The translations under genes were made by a program, and so were the position numbers. This document shows, piece after piece, positions 43,863-51,999 of a DNA stretch of 64,000 bases. This stretch comes from Beijerinckia sp. 28-YEA-48 (lineage in GTDB: Bacteria > Pseudomonadota > Alphaproteobacteria > Rhizobiales > Beijerinckiaceae): assembly GCF_900104955.1 (NCBI RefSeq), contig NZ_FNSI01000001.1, positions 1,026,001 through 1,090,000 on the forward strand. The letters are read 5' to 3'. Every line of letters begins with the position of its first letter. Position 1 is the stretch's first letter. The notes below the pieces were generated by a model. That model did not search any database. It was not told where the DNA came from and worked only from the letters and a program-made list of their open reading frames with translations.

Positions 43863-45197
43863 TCATGGCTGAAGCGCCATCTGTGGGGCGGGCGAGGTTG
43901 AAACTGGGCGCATCCTATGGCGCAAGGCGAATACCGCGCCGGCTGCCATCACGGAAATAAAGGCTGGCACCAGGAAGAACGAGCCGTTCAAAACCCCAGT
44001 CCCGATGAGTAGACCGCCGAGCACGGGGCCGACAAAGGCGCCGATTTTGCTGATGCCGCTGGACCAACCTATGCCGGTGGCGCGAAGCCACGTGTCGTAA
44101 AAGGCTGCGGTGAGGGCGACCGCGCACATTTGGGCTCCGATGCTGAGAAAGCCCGTGGCGAAAGTGGCCGCGAGAAGCAGTGCGACCGATTGGTCACCCA
44201 AGCCGATCGCCGCGATCGCGATCGAACCAATCGCAAAGGCCGTCGATATGACTTTCACCGCGCCTCGCCGGTCAGCCAGTCGGCCAATCACCAGGCAGCC
44301 TAGTATCGCACCGATATTGAGGGTGACGACACTCATGACCGCGTGTCGGATGTCCAATCCAGCGCGCACGCTCATCAGCGGGAGCCAGCTGATCAGGAAA
44401 TAGGTCAGCAACATGCTCAGGAACAGCGTGGCCCACAGCAGCAATGTGCCGACGCCACGTCCTTCTTGAAAGAGGCTGGCCACGGATGCTTTTGGCGGGT
44501 GCGCCGTGACCTCTCCTCCGGTCTTGGGGGCCAGCTTGAGACGGCTACGTATCCGCGCGAGCAGCTGATGCTTCTGTTTCAGTTCAAGAAAGGCCATGGA
44601 TTCCGGCAGCAGAAGCGCAAGGATGGGGAGGAGCAAGAGAGGGATGACGCCGCCGGCGACGAATATGCTTTGCCAGCCCAGGACAGGCATGGCGGCGGCA
44701 GTTGCCATTCCTCCCAATACCGCACCGAGAGGAAAGCCGCAGAACATCCCGGCAATCACGGTTTGCCGCATTCTGGCCGGCGTATATTCGGCGGTAATGG
44801 CGATAATGCTGGGCAATGCGCCGCCGAGACCAAGCCCCGTGATGAAGCGGATCGCAACGAGCAATCCGAAAGATCGGCAGAATGGGGTGACCAGGGACGC
44901 ACCAGCAAACAGCAAGACCGCGAACAGCAAGGTTGGCTTGCGTCCAAATCTGTCGGCAAGGCCGCCGAAGAGCATCGAGCCGATCAAACTACCGAGTAGG
45001 CCCGCGCCGAATATGGGGCCGAAATGGGCCATGTCGATCTGCAAGTCGTGCGCCATCTGTGGCGCGACAAGGGATATGGCCTGGGTGTCGAATCCGTCGA
45101 TCATCGCAACGACGCTGCAAAGCGCAATGATGGTTATTTGATATCGCCCAAGGTTGCTCTGATCGATCGTCGTCCGCTGATGGAGAACCTCCGTCAT
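43863..45197 (-). CDS. MFS transporter, aromatic-acid:H+ symporter (AAHS) type
   Basis: A 444-residue inner-membrane transporter with twelve predicted helices. The AAHS signature is 'AMIDGFDTQAISLVAPQMAHDLQID' in helix 1, and the loop 2-3 motif is 'GGLADRFGRKPTLLFAVLLF'. 'RFITGLGLGGALPSIIAITAEYTPARMRQT' in helices 4-5 is typical for MFS. Aromatic acids such as benzoate or protocatechuate are the usual cargo, but no catabolic genes are adjacent. It is divergent from the cupin-like gene at 45421 and 163 nt upstream of the GntR gene start. Confidence 0.87.
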   Translation of the reverse strand: MTEVLHQRTTIDQSNLGRYQITIIALCSVVAMIDGFDTQAISLVAPQMAHDLQIDMAHFGPIFGAGLLGSLIGSMLFGGLADRFGRKPTLLFAVLLFAGASLVTPFCRSFGLLVAIRFITGLGLGGALPSIIAITAEYTPARMRQTVIAGMFCGFPLGAVLGGMATAAAMPVLGWQSIFVAGGVIPLLLLPILALLLPESMAFLELKQKHQLLARIRSRLKLAPKTGGEVTAHPPKASVASLFQEGRGVGTLLLWATLFLSMLLTYFLISWLPLMSVRAGLDIRHAVMSVVTLNIGAILGCLVIGRLADRRGAVKVISTAFAIGSIAIAAIGLGDQSVALLLAATFATGFLSIGAQMCAVALTAAFYDTWLRATGIGWSSGISKIGAFVGPVLGGLLIGTGVLNGSFFLVPAFISVMAAGAVFALRHRMRPVSTSPAPQMALQP

Positions 45198-45343
45198 GAT
45201 TTCGACCCTCCCGATGAAATGTCCGTCCCCTCACGAAAATTTAACAGGAGACTTAGTGAATTTTTTCAAATCTCGTCAAGCGGAAAGTAGATAAATAGCA
45301 AATTTCGAAGGTTTTGCCTTGCACGCCCGGGCAGCTTAGATAT

Positions 45344-45358
45344 ATTTACCAGGTGAAT
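45344..45358. promoter_or_regulatory. Candidate GntR-type operator palindrome
   Basis: ATTTACC-A-GGTGAAT is a 15-bp palindrome with one mismatch, placed 63-77 nt before the cupin-like start and in the divergent gap to the MFS gene. Its size and form suit a GntR/FadR-type dimer; the regulator gene lies at 42908. Confidence 0.45.
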
Positions 45359-45420
45359 TTACGAGAGGGGCCAGCGGTCCTTTGGGCGCGCGTCGGGACC
45401 TCACCGCTTGGGAGGCAGGC

Positions 45421-46299
45421 ATGAAAATAGTTCACTACAGCGAAGACAATTGGACCATGGACCATCCGACGGGCCTGGTTGCGTTCCAGCATTTGGCGAA
45501 AGGCGATCCGCGCTCCAACGACAACTTCATGTTCATTCTCGGCCGGCAACAGGGAGAGTTCCTGATGCCGAGGCACCGGCACAATTTCGATCAGATCCGG
45601 CTCGGGGTCACCGGCGACATGAACCTGGGCGACAACTTTACGCTTCGCGAAGGCGAGATCGGCTATTTCGGCGAAGGGATGCCGTATGGGCCACAACATG
45701 ATGTGGGACACAGGCTGCAACTCGTGCTGCAGTTTGGCGGCGCCTCCGGCTATGGGTTCATGAGCATCGAACAGCGTCGCGAGGCCTGGAAGGAGCTTGA
45801 AAAGACAGGGCGCTTCGAGGGGCCGAATTATCGCCACGCGGATGGCCGGCTCGAATGGGGATTGAATGCCATCTGGCGGCAGATTTTCGGCGTGGAGCTG
45901 CGCTACCCCAAACCGCGCTATCGCAAGCCCGTTATCGTTACGCCCAAAAGCTTCAACTGGTTGCCCGTTTCCGGCCAATCAGGTGTTGAGCGCAAGTATC
46001 TCGGGGCATTTTCCGAGCGCGGTGTCTGGGTGGAACAGATACGCATTCACAAGAATTCCACATGGACGCTCTCGTCGCCCGTGCGGCAACTTCTCACCGT
46101 TCTGAACGGTACAGGCGCAGCGGCTGGCAAGAAGCTCAGCAAGATGAGCGTAATTCAACTGGAACCGCAGGAAACCATCGAGATTACTGCCGAAGAGGAA
46201 ATGACGTTCTTCGTCATTGGTTTGCCGCCAGTTGTGACGCCCGTCGAAGAGTCGCGGGAATATGACCTTGAGGAAATGCCGGCTCAAGAAGTCGCCTGA
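45421..46299 (+). CDS. Uncharacterised cupin-like protein
   Basis: A 292-residue soluble protein that I do not recognise. Its N-terminal half looks like a cupin barrel: 'EFLMPRHRHNFDQIRLGVTGDMNLGDNFTLREGEIGYFGEGMPYGPQ', with the H-x-H...E...H ligand-like pattern (HRH about residues 52-54, then E and a later H). The second half has another possible barrel ('RQLLTVLNGTGAAAGKKLSKMSVIQLEPQETIEITAEEEMTFFVIGLPP'), so it may be a bicupin. The ATG at 45421 has GGAGG before it (about 6 nt). Divergent from the MFS gene, it may handle the transported compound. Confidence 0.7.
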   Translation: MKIVHYSEDNWTMDHPTGLVAFQHLAKGDPRSNDNFMFILGRQQGEFLMPRHRHNFDQIRLGVTGDMNLGDNFTLREGEIGYFGEGMPYGPQHDVGHRLQLVLQFGGASGYGFMSIEQRREAWKELEKTGRFEGPNYRHADGRLEWGLNAIWRQIFGVELRYPKPRYRKPVIVTPKSFNWLPVSGQSGVERKYLGAFSERGVWVEQIRIHKNSTWTLSSPVRQLLTVLNGTGAAAGKKLSKMSVIQLEPQETIEITAEEEMTFFVIGLPPVVTPVEESREYDLEEMPAQEVA

Positions 46300-46395
46300 C
46301 GGGGAATGCCTTGGGCCTCGTGTTCGAGCAAGCTCTGGCGTTTCGGCGGAATAGAAGATGCAGGCGGATCGCTTTTCTAATGAAGCGCGTCCGCT

Positions 46396-47547
46396 TCAGT
46401 TTTTGCGCAGAAAGCCGAGGCAGGCGCGCAGGCGTTTCGCCATCGGCCAGGCCCACTCGCTCTGCTTGATGAGGCGCTTGGCGCGGCGGCGGGTCTTTTC
46501 CATCAGCACGAAAGCCTGGCCGGCGCCGCTTTGGCCAATCAGCGTGTCGAACAAGGGTTCGGCCTCGTTGCACCAAGCGCTTTTGTAGCGGCCCTCGCCG
46601 ATGCCAAGATCGAAGCGCGTTAGGCCGTCGTAGCATTTGGCTTCGATCAGCCGTTGCAGCAGCAGATCGCCGGGGCTTGAACGCGCAATCATCGGATCCA
46701 TGTCGAAGGAATTGACCATGCCGTGGAAGCGGCCGCGATGCACGCCACCGCCGTAGATGGCGACGATCATCGTGTCGAGATAGAGGGCGTGCAGTTCGAC
46801 CGCTGGCGCCTCATCGCCTTGCGGCAGGCAGGAGCGGCGGAAGTACGCGACCGCAACGCTGTTGTGCATGTCGGAGGCGATGTTCATCTGCGCGAAGCGG
46901 GCGCGCTTCTGCGCGAGATAGGTGCCGATGACCTTCTCGATTTCCTCGGCGGTCGTGGCCTTGCGATAGGTGACCTGGCCCAGCTCCTCGAGCTTGCGCA
47001 GTTTCCAACGCTGTTTCTTGCGTGCGTCCGACGAGAGCCGTTCCTTGGCGAACGAGTCGAAATCATGATGAAGCGCGGTCGAGTAGCAGAAGCTAGGGCT
47101 GTCTTGTCGGGCCAGGGCGGCGAAGGGATTGGGCCGGCCTTCCCAGGTGAGCGGCTGATTGGCCAGCACATAGGCGTCAGGCCGCAGCGGGCTGGCCTGC
47201 GCCACCTGCATCAGGATGGCGGTCAGGATATGGCGCGGCGGTTCGCTGCCAGGCCGGTAGAGGCCGAGGTTGGCGTTGGAATCGCGGCCGCCCAGGAATT
47301 GCACCAGCCTCAGGCCGCCGACCTTCTGAATGCCGAAGGGCAGCAGCATGAGCGGCGAACCGCTAGCGTCGCGGGTGAGGATCAGCAACGGGCGGATGCC
47401 GGCGGCGGGACAGACGGTCTCGATCCACGGCAGCAGCCAGCGCCGCGTCTGATAAACGGACGCGGGCGCGATCGCCTCCAGTTCGGCCCAGGCGTCGAGG
47501 ACGTCAGCCGGATCGTCGTAAATCTCGATGCGGGGAAGGATGCTCAC
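46396..47547 (-). CDS. GNAT/FemAB-like acetyltransferase (CelD/BcsL type)
   Basis: A 383-residue protein with the double-GNAT (FemAB-like, CelD) architecture. 'DAWAELEAIAPASVYQTRRWLLPWIETV' opens the first domain, 'FLGGRDSNANLGLY' and 'ERLSSDARKKQRWKLRKLEELGQVTYRKATT' follow; the second half carries 'VELHALYLDTMIVAIYGGGVHRGRFHGMVNSFDMDPMIARSSPGDLLLQRLIEAKCYDGLTRFDLGIGEGRYKSAW'. Such proteins act in exopolysaccharide or cellulose decoration. It is divergent from the polysaccharide deacetylase gene at 47690, suggesting shared use. Confidence 0.84.
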   Translation of the reverse strand: MSILPRIEIYDDPADVLDAWAELEAIAPASVYQTRRWLLPWIETVCPAAGIRPLLILTRDASGSPLMLLPFGIQKVGGLRLVQFLGGRDSNANLGLYRPGSEPPRHILTAILMQVAQASPLRPDAYVLANQPLTWEGRPNPFAALARQDSPSFCYSTALHHDFDSFAKERLSSDARKKQRWKLRKLEELGQVTYRKATTAEEIEKVIGTYLAQKRARFAQMNIASDMHNSVAVAYFRRSCLPQGDEAPAVELHALYLDTMIVAIYGGGVHRGRFHGMVNSFDMDPMIARSSPGDLLLQRLIEAKCYDGLTRFDLGIGEGRYKSAWCNEAEPLFDTLIGQSGAGQAFVLMEKTRRRAKRLIKQSEWAWPMAKRLRACLGFLRKN

Positions 47548-47689
47548 GCTGTCGATGCTCTTGTGTGGCTGCGCGACGGGCCGTCGCGACGATTTGTTCG
47601 TAACTGCCGTCTATGATGGACTGTGAAAATAGACCGCAATTGTCAATGCGGGCTTATTGCTGGTGTAGAATTCGGGTTCGGGATCTGTC

Positions 47690-48742
47690 ATGCGCGCGAG
47701 CGTCAAGGAAAAGGCCATCGCCGCCGGTTTCGCGGTGTTTCGGGCCACCGGACTGCATCGGGCGGCGCGTTTTGCCCGTGGATCGGGCGTGATCTTAATG
47801 TTCCATCACGTGCGGCCGTGGGCGGGGCAGAGCTTCGCGCCGAACCGGCTTTTGGAGATCACGCCGGAATTTCTGAATACGGTGATCGAAACCTTGCGCG
47901 GCGAAGGGTTTGACATCGTCAGCCTGGATCAGGCTGTTGAACGGCTGGGGCGGGCCCAGGAGCGGCCGTTCGCCGTGCTGACCTTCGACGATGGCTATAA
48001 GGACAACCTTGAGCATGCGTTACCGATCCTGCGCCGCCATCAGGCGCCATTCACCCTCTATGTGACCACCGGCTTCGCCGAGCGCACAGCGCGGTTGTGG
48101 TGGGTGGAGCTGGAAGAGGCGATCCGCGCGCTGGACCGGATCGAGGTGGAGATCGATGGCACGCGGCTGACGCTGGAGTGTCGGAGCGATGCGGAAAAAG
48201 CTGCTGCCTTCCGCGCGCTCTATTGGCCGCTGCGCTCGGGCTCGGAGCAAGACCTGCTTGATCGGATCGCGGGGCTGGCCGAGCGCGCCGGCATCGCTCC
48301 TGCCGCCATTGTCGAGCGCCTGTGCCTCGACTGGGACGGCTTGCGCCAGATGGCCGCCGATCCGCTGTGTACGATCGGCGTTCACACGCTGACCCATCCG
48401 ATGCTGGCCAAGCACGATGACGCCTTGGTGCGGCGTGAACTGGCCGACAGCCGCGCCATTATCGAACGCGAGATCGGCCGCCCGGCGCGCCACCTGGCTT
48501 ATCCGGTGGGCGATCCGACTTCGGCAGGGCCGCGCGAATTCGCGCTTGCGGCGGAGCTGGGTTTTGCCAGCGCGGTGACGACAAGGCCTGGCATGCTGTT
48601 TCCAGACCACGCCGCTCATCTGACGGCGCTGCCGCGCCTGTCGGTGAACGGCAATTGGCAGGACCGGACGTTTCTTGAAGTGCTGCTTTCTGGCGCGCCC
48701 TTCGCGCTGTGGAATCGAGGCAGGCGCGTCAACGCGGCTTGA
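47690..48742 (+). CDS. Polysaccharide deacetylase family protein
   Basis: A 350-residue NodB-type deacetylase. 'VILMFHHVRPW' is motif 1 region, 'FAVLTFDDGYKDNLEHALPILRRHQAPFTLYVTTGFAE' holds the TFDDG Asp-Asp metal/catalytic pair, 'CTIGVHTLTHPMLAKHDDALVRRELADSRAIIEREIGR' carries the second metal His pair (H-x3-H), and 'HLAYPVGDP' motif 3. The core is intact, so it is likely active on an N- or O-acetylated polymer. A signal peptide is not clear. The SecY-like gene follows by 40 nt. Confidence 0.87.
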   Translation: MRASVKEKAIAAGFAVFRATGLHRAARFARGSGVILMFHHVRPWAGQSFAPNRLLEITPEFLNTVIETLRGEGFDIVSLDQAVERLGRAQERPFAVLTFDDGYKDNLEHALPILRRHQAPFTLYVTTGFAERTARLWWVELEEAIRALDRIEVEIDGTRLTLECRSDAEKAAAFRALYWPLRSGSEQDLLDRIAGLAERAGIAPAAIVERLCLDWDGLRQMAADPLCTIGVHTLTHPMLAKHDDALVRRELADSRAIIEREIGRPARHLAYPVGDPTSAGPREFALAAELGFASAVTTRPGMLFPDHAAHLTALPRLSVNGNWQDRTFLEVLLSGAPFALWNRGRRVNAA

Positions 48743-48782
48743 ACTGGTCTTTGCGCTGCACTGCGGTTACGCTCGCGCAGTG

Positions 48783-49877
48783 ATGGATTCTGGATCATCG
48801 GACATGGAACAGGTGCAGACGGTTGAACGGCCCTGGCGGCACGTCGCTGTTATCATCGGTGTTTTGATGATTTACGCACTGGGCAGCAAGATTCCGTTGC
48901 CGGGACTGGACGTCGATAAGCTTATAGCTGTCGGGGCTGGAGGCAACGCGCTCCGCTTCTCCATCATGGCGCTGGGCCTGACGCCAGTTTTGACGGTGCT
49001 CATCGTCTTCGAGGTCGCTAAGCTGCTCTTTCCGAAGTTGGACCAACGGCAGGCGGCCGCACCCAGCAAGACGGATCGTATCCTACGGACGCTCGCCTTG
49101 GTTCTTGCCACTGTGCAGGGGGGCAGCGTCCTTATCGCCATGCAACGCGCGGGATTGTTCGAGGCGGACGAAGGCGGCCTCGTGCTGGCCGGTGTCGCAG
49201 CCTTGGTCGGTGGGACGCTCCTGCTGATTTGGCTTGCCGATCGCATTGTGCTGCCCGGTCTGGGCAACGGCTTCTGGTTGCTTTGGATCGCGCCGCTTCT
49301 TGCAGGCCTCGCGCCGCAGGTGGCAACCGCGATCATGGTGATGCGGAATGGGGCCATGGGCACACCGCAGATTTTGATGGGCATCGCTTACGTGCTGATC
49401 GCGAGCGCCGCTGTGGTTGTGGCCAATGTCGTCATGACGAGGGGACGTGGCGAGCAAGAGAAAAGGCAATCGGTCCAGGCGTTAATTTGGCCGCCGCTCC
49501 TCGCAAATGTCGCGGCGGGGTACATTGCGACATTGTTCTATCTGGGTTTCTCCCTGTCGACGTGGGGGCTCGTTGTCGCGCGATGGATTTTGCTCGTGCC
49601 GTTGATCGTGTTGTTTGTCTTTGCCTATGCACGAAAGCCCGTTGCAGGCAGAGCGGCGGATCAGTTGACGCGTGAGCCGGTGATGGCACCTGCGGCTGTG
49701 TGGCTGCTGCTGTGTCTGTTGCAATTAGCCCTATGCGTTGGCGGCGAATTGCTGACCGACCTTCTTGGTCTGCCATGGCAACTCAATGGCGGGCTGCTCA
49801 TCATCACCGTAACGGTGATGACGTCGCTGCTTCGGCTGGTGTCGTCGCCTCGGGTGAGCGCTACAGCGAGCGCTTAA
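48783..49877 (+). CDS. Divergent SecY-family translocon paralog
   Basis: A 364-residue integral membrane protein with about ten hydrophobic segments whose sequence aligns with SecY: 'VLMIYALGSKIPLPGLD' (TM1, residues 27-43), 'SIMALGLTPVLTVLI' (60-74), and 'LIWLADRIVLPGLGNG' (148-163), matching the SecY 'MWLGEQITERGIGNG' block, then the TM9-10 region. It is much shorter than canonical SecY (about 440): the cytosolic loops that bind the ribosome and SecA (between TM6-7 and TM8-9) are reduced. A housekeeping secY is expected elsewhere with ribosomal protein genes, so this is a paralog. It follows a polysaccharide deacetylase gene, and its last codons overlap an antisense copy of the livM 3' end. 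Function unknown. Confidence 0.75.
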   Translation: MDSGSSDMEQVQTVERPWRHVAVIIGVLMIYALGSKIPLPGLDVDKLIAVGAGGNALRFSIMALGLTPVLTVLIVFEVAKLLFPKLDQRQAAAPSKTDRILRTLALVLATVQGGSVLIAMQRAGLFEADEGGLVLAGVAALVGGTLLLIWLADRIVLPGLGNGFWLLWIAPLLAGLAPQVATAIMVMRNGAMGTPQILMGIAYVLIASAAVVVANVVMTRGRGEQEKRQSVQALIWPPLLANVAAGYIATLFYLGFSLSTWGLVVARWILLVPLIVLFVFAYARKPVAGRAADQLTREPVMAPAAVWLLLCLLQLALCVGGELLTDLLGLPWQLNGGLLIITVTVMTSLLRLVSSPRVSATASA

Positions 49878-49903
49878 AGTAATGGGCTATCTCGCCGATG
49901 ATG
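49860..49903. repeat. Degenerate antisense copy of the livM 3' end (repeat R1)
   Basis: This 44-bp segment is 39/44 identical (counted by hand) to 50147-50190 at the end of livM. Read on the minus strand it encodes GEIAHYFKRSL-stop, compared with GEIANYFKRSL-stop of livM. The SecY-like stop codon at 49875-49877 lies inside it. Confidence 0.7.
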
Positions 49904-49926
49904 GGGAACGCAGGGGCGACTAAATA

Positions 49927-50121
49927 CTATGAGCTTATTGTTTCTTTGACTATTTCTTTTGCTCGCCGATAACAATACTCAATCAATTCATCGGGATCTG
50001 TTCCCGTCTTCTCGACGGCATGTCCACTGAGATCGTGTCCTGCTGCATGAAAAACGTTTGCCGATATCTCGTCGACAACGAATGACCATCCTGGAGCATC
50101 TGGGAACGTAAGCTGCTTCAT
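49927..50121 (-). CDS. Small hypothetical protein between direct repeats
   Basis: A 64-residue soluble protein of unknown function. It reads 'MKQLTFPDAPGWSFVVDEISANVFHAAGHDL...VEKTGTDPDELIEYCYRRAKEIV', a beta-rich start and an acidic C-terminal helix, with normal codon use. A weak GAGAG site precedes it. It is bracketed by the two repeats R1 and R2. Confidence 0.6.
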   Translation of the reverse strand: MKQLTFPDAPGWSFVVDEISANVFHAAGHDLSGHAVEKTGTDPDELIEYCYRRAKEIVKETISS

Positions 50122-50146
50122 CGGAGTGTCTCTCAGGGGCCTACCA

Positions 50147-50190
50147 GCTACAGCGAACGCTTAAAGTAATTCGCGATCTCGCCGACGATG
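50147..50190. repeat. Repeat R2: intact livM 3' end
   Basis: The partner of R1 (offset 287 nt), lying over the last codons of livM. Confidence 0.65.
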
Positions 50191-51110
50191 CCGCGGCGGA
50201 AGGTCAGCACGCAGATCACGAAGATCACGCCCTGGATTACGACCACCCATTGGCCGAACTGGGCGAGATATTGCTGCATGGTGATGATGATGAAGGCGCC
50301 GACCACGGGGCCGAACACCGTGCCGAGGCCGCCGAGCAGGGTCATCAGCACCACTTCGCCGGACATCGACCAGTGCACGTCGGTGAGCGAAGCCGTTTGC
50401 GCGACGAGCACTTTGAGGCCGCCGGCGAGGCCGGAGAGGGCGCCTGAGAGAATATAGGCCATGAGTTTGTATTGCTCGGCCCGGTAGCCCAACGAAATAG
50501 CCCGTTGTTCGTTCTCGCGGATCGACTTCAGCACTTCGCCGAAAGGCGAATTGATGATGCGGAAGATCAGCAGGAAAGCGAGCAGGAAGACGATCAACAC
50601 AAAATAATAGAGTGTCAGCGACTGGGACAGGTCGATAAAGCCGAGCAGCTTGCCCTGCGGGATGCCTTGAATACCGTCCTCGCCATGGGTGAACGGCGTC
50701 TGGATATAGATGAAATAGAGCAGCTGCGAGAGTGCCAGCGTGATCATCGCGAAATAGATGCCCTGCCGGCGGATCGCCACGAGGCCGGTGAGGACCGCCA
50801 GCGCGCCGGAGGCGAGCACGCCGAGGACGATGCCCGCTAAGGGATCAAAGCCCCAGACCTTGAGCGCATGCGCGGTGACATAGCCTGCCGTGCCTAAGAA
50901 CATGGCGTGGCCGAACGACAACAGGCCGCCATAGCCGATGAGCAGATTGAAGGCGCAGGCAAACAGCGCGAAACACAGCGCCTGCATGACGAAATAGGGA
51001 TAGATGCCGGTGAAGGGGACAATCGCCAGCACCGCCGCCATGATGATGAAGGCGATGTTCTCGTCACGCGGGCGATGGGCGGGGGCGGTCTTTTCTGCGA
51101 TCGATGTCAT
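50148..51110 (-). CDS. livM: Branched-chain amino acid ABC transporter permease LivM
   Basis: A 320-residue inner-membrane permease with about ten helices. 'YPYFVMQALCFALFACAFNLLIGYGGLLSFGHAMFLGTAGYVTAHAL' is the LivM hallmark near the N-terminus; the ATPase-docking region '...SPFGEVLKSIRENEQRAISLGYRAEQYKLMAYILSGALSGLAGGL' is clear, and the 'TLLGGLGTVFGPVVGAF' block follows. The C-terminus is GEIANYFKRSL. It starts 1 nt after the livH stop. Confidence 0.94.
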   Translation of the reverse strand: MTSIAEKTAPAHRPRDENIAFIIMAAVLAIVPFTGIYPYFVMQALCFALFACAFNLLIGYGGLLSFGHAMFLGTAGYVTAHALKVWGFDPLAGIVLGVLASGALAVLTGLVAIRRQGIYFAMITLALSQLLYFIYIQTPFTHGEDGIQGIPQGKLLGFIDLSQSLTLYYFVLIVFLLAFLLIFRIINSPFGEVLKSIRENEQRAISLGYRAEQYKLMAYILSGALSGLAGGLKVLVAQTASLTDVHWSMSGEVVLMTLLGGLGTVFGPVVGAFIIITMQQYLAQFGQWVVVIQGVIFVICVLTFRRGIVGEIANYFKRSL

Positions 51111-51111
51111 G

Positions 51112-51978
51112 TCAGTTGGTCCGTCCCGTGAGTCCCGTCGGCTTGATCAGCAGCACCAGCACCATCAGTACGAAGACCACGGTGTTGGAGGCTTCGGGAT
51201 AGAAATATTTCGTCAGTCCCTCCATGACGCCGAGGGCGAAGCCGGTGATGATCGATCCCATGATCGAGCCCATGCCGCCGATGACGACGACGGCGAAGAC
51301 GACGATGATCAGATCGGCGCCCATCAGGGGGCGTACCTGATTGATCGGCGCCGACAGCACGCCGGCGAGCGCGGCGAGGCCGACGCCCAGGCCATAGGTG
51401 AGTGTGATCATGCGCGGCACATTGATGCCGAAGGCCTGCACCAGGGTAGGGTTTTCGGTCGCCGCGCGCAGATAGGCGCCAAGCCGCGTGCGTTCGATCA
51501 TGAACCAGGTGAGCAGGCAGACAAAGAGCGAGAAGATCACCACCCAGCCGCGATAGATCGGCAGGAACATGAAGCCGAGATTGATGCCGCCTTGCAACTG
51601 CGGAGGAATGGCATAGGGCAGGCCGGCGGCGCCGAAATAATTCTGGAACAGGCCCTGGATGATCATCGCCAGACCGAAGGTCAGCAACAGGCCGTAGAGC
51701 TGATCGAGCCCGGCGAGCCGTTGCAGCATGGTGCGTTCCAGCACGATACCGAAAAATCCGACCACGATGGGCGCGAGCAGGAGCGACCACCAATAGCCGA
51801 GGCCGCCATATTCGAGCAGGAAATAGGCAACGAAGGCGCCCATCATATAGAGCGCGCCATGGGCGAAATTGATGATGTTGAGCATGCCGAAGATGACGGC
51901 GAGCCCAAGGCTCAGAAGCGCGTAGAATGACCCGTTGATCAGACCGATCAGCAACTGGGCGTAAAGGGCTTGGGACAT
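51112..51978 (-). CDS. livH: Branched-chain amino acid ABC transporter permease LivH
   Basis: A 288-residue permease with about eight helices. 'LLIGLINGSFYALLSLGLAVIFGMLNIINFAHGALYMMGAFVAY' is the LivH N-terminal hallmark, then 'RLAGLDQLYGLLLTFGLAMIIQGL' and the ATPase-docking region 'RTRLGAYLRAATENPTLVQAFGINVPRMITLTYGLGVGLAALAGVL'. The upstream livF gene ends 21 nt before its start. Confidence 0.94.
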   Translation of the reverse strand: MSQALYAQLLIGLINGSFYALLSLGLAVIFGMLNIINFAHGALYMMGAFVAYFLLEYGGLGYWWSLLLAPIVVGFFGIVLERTMLQRLAGLDQLYGLLLTFGLAMIIQGLFQNYFGAAGLPYAIPPQLQGGINLGFMFLPIYRGWVVIFSLFVCLLTWFMIERTRLGAYLRAATENPTLVQAFGINVPRMITLTYGLGVGLAALAGVLSAPINQVRPLMGADLIIVVFAVVVIGGMGSIMGSIITGFALGVMEGLTKYFYPEASNTVVFVLMVLVLLIKPTGLTGRTN

Positions 51979-51999
51979 CTGTCTCTCTTGAGTGCCGGT

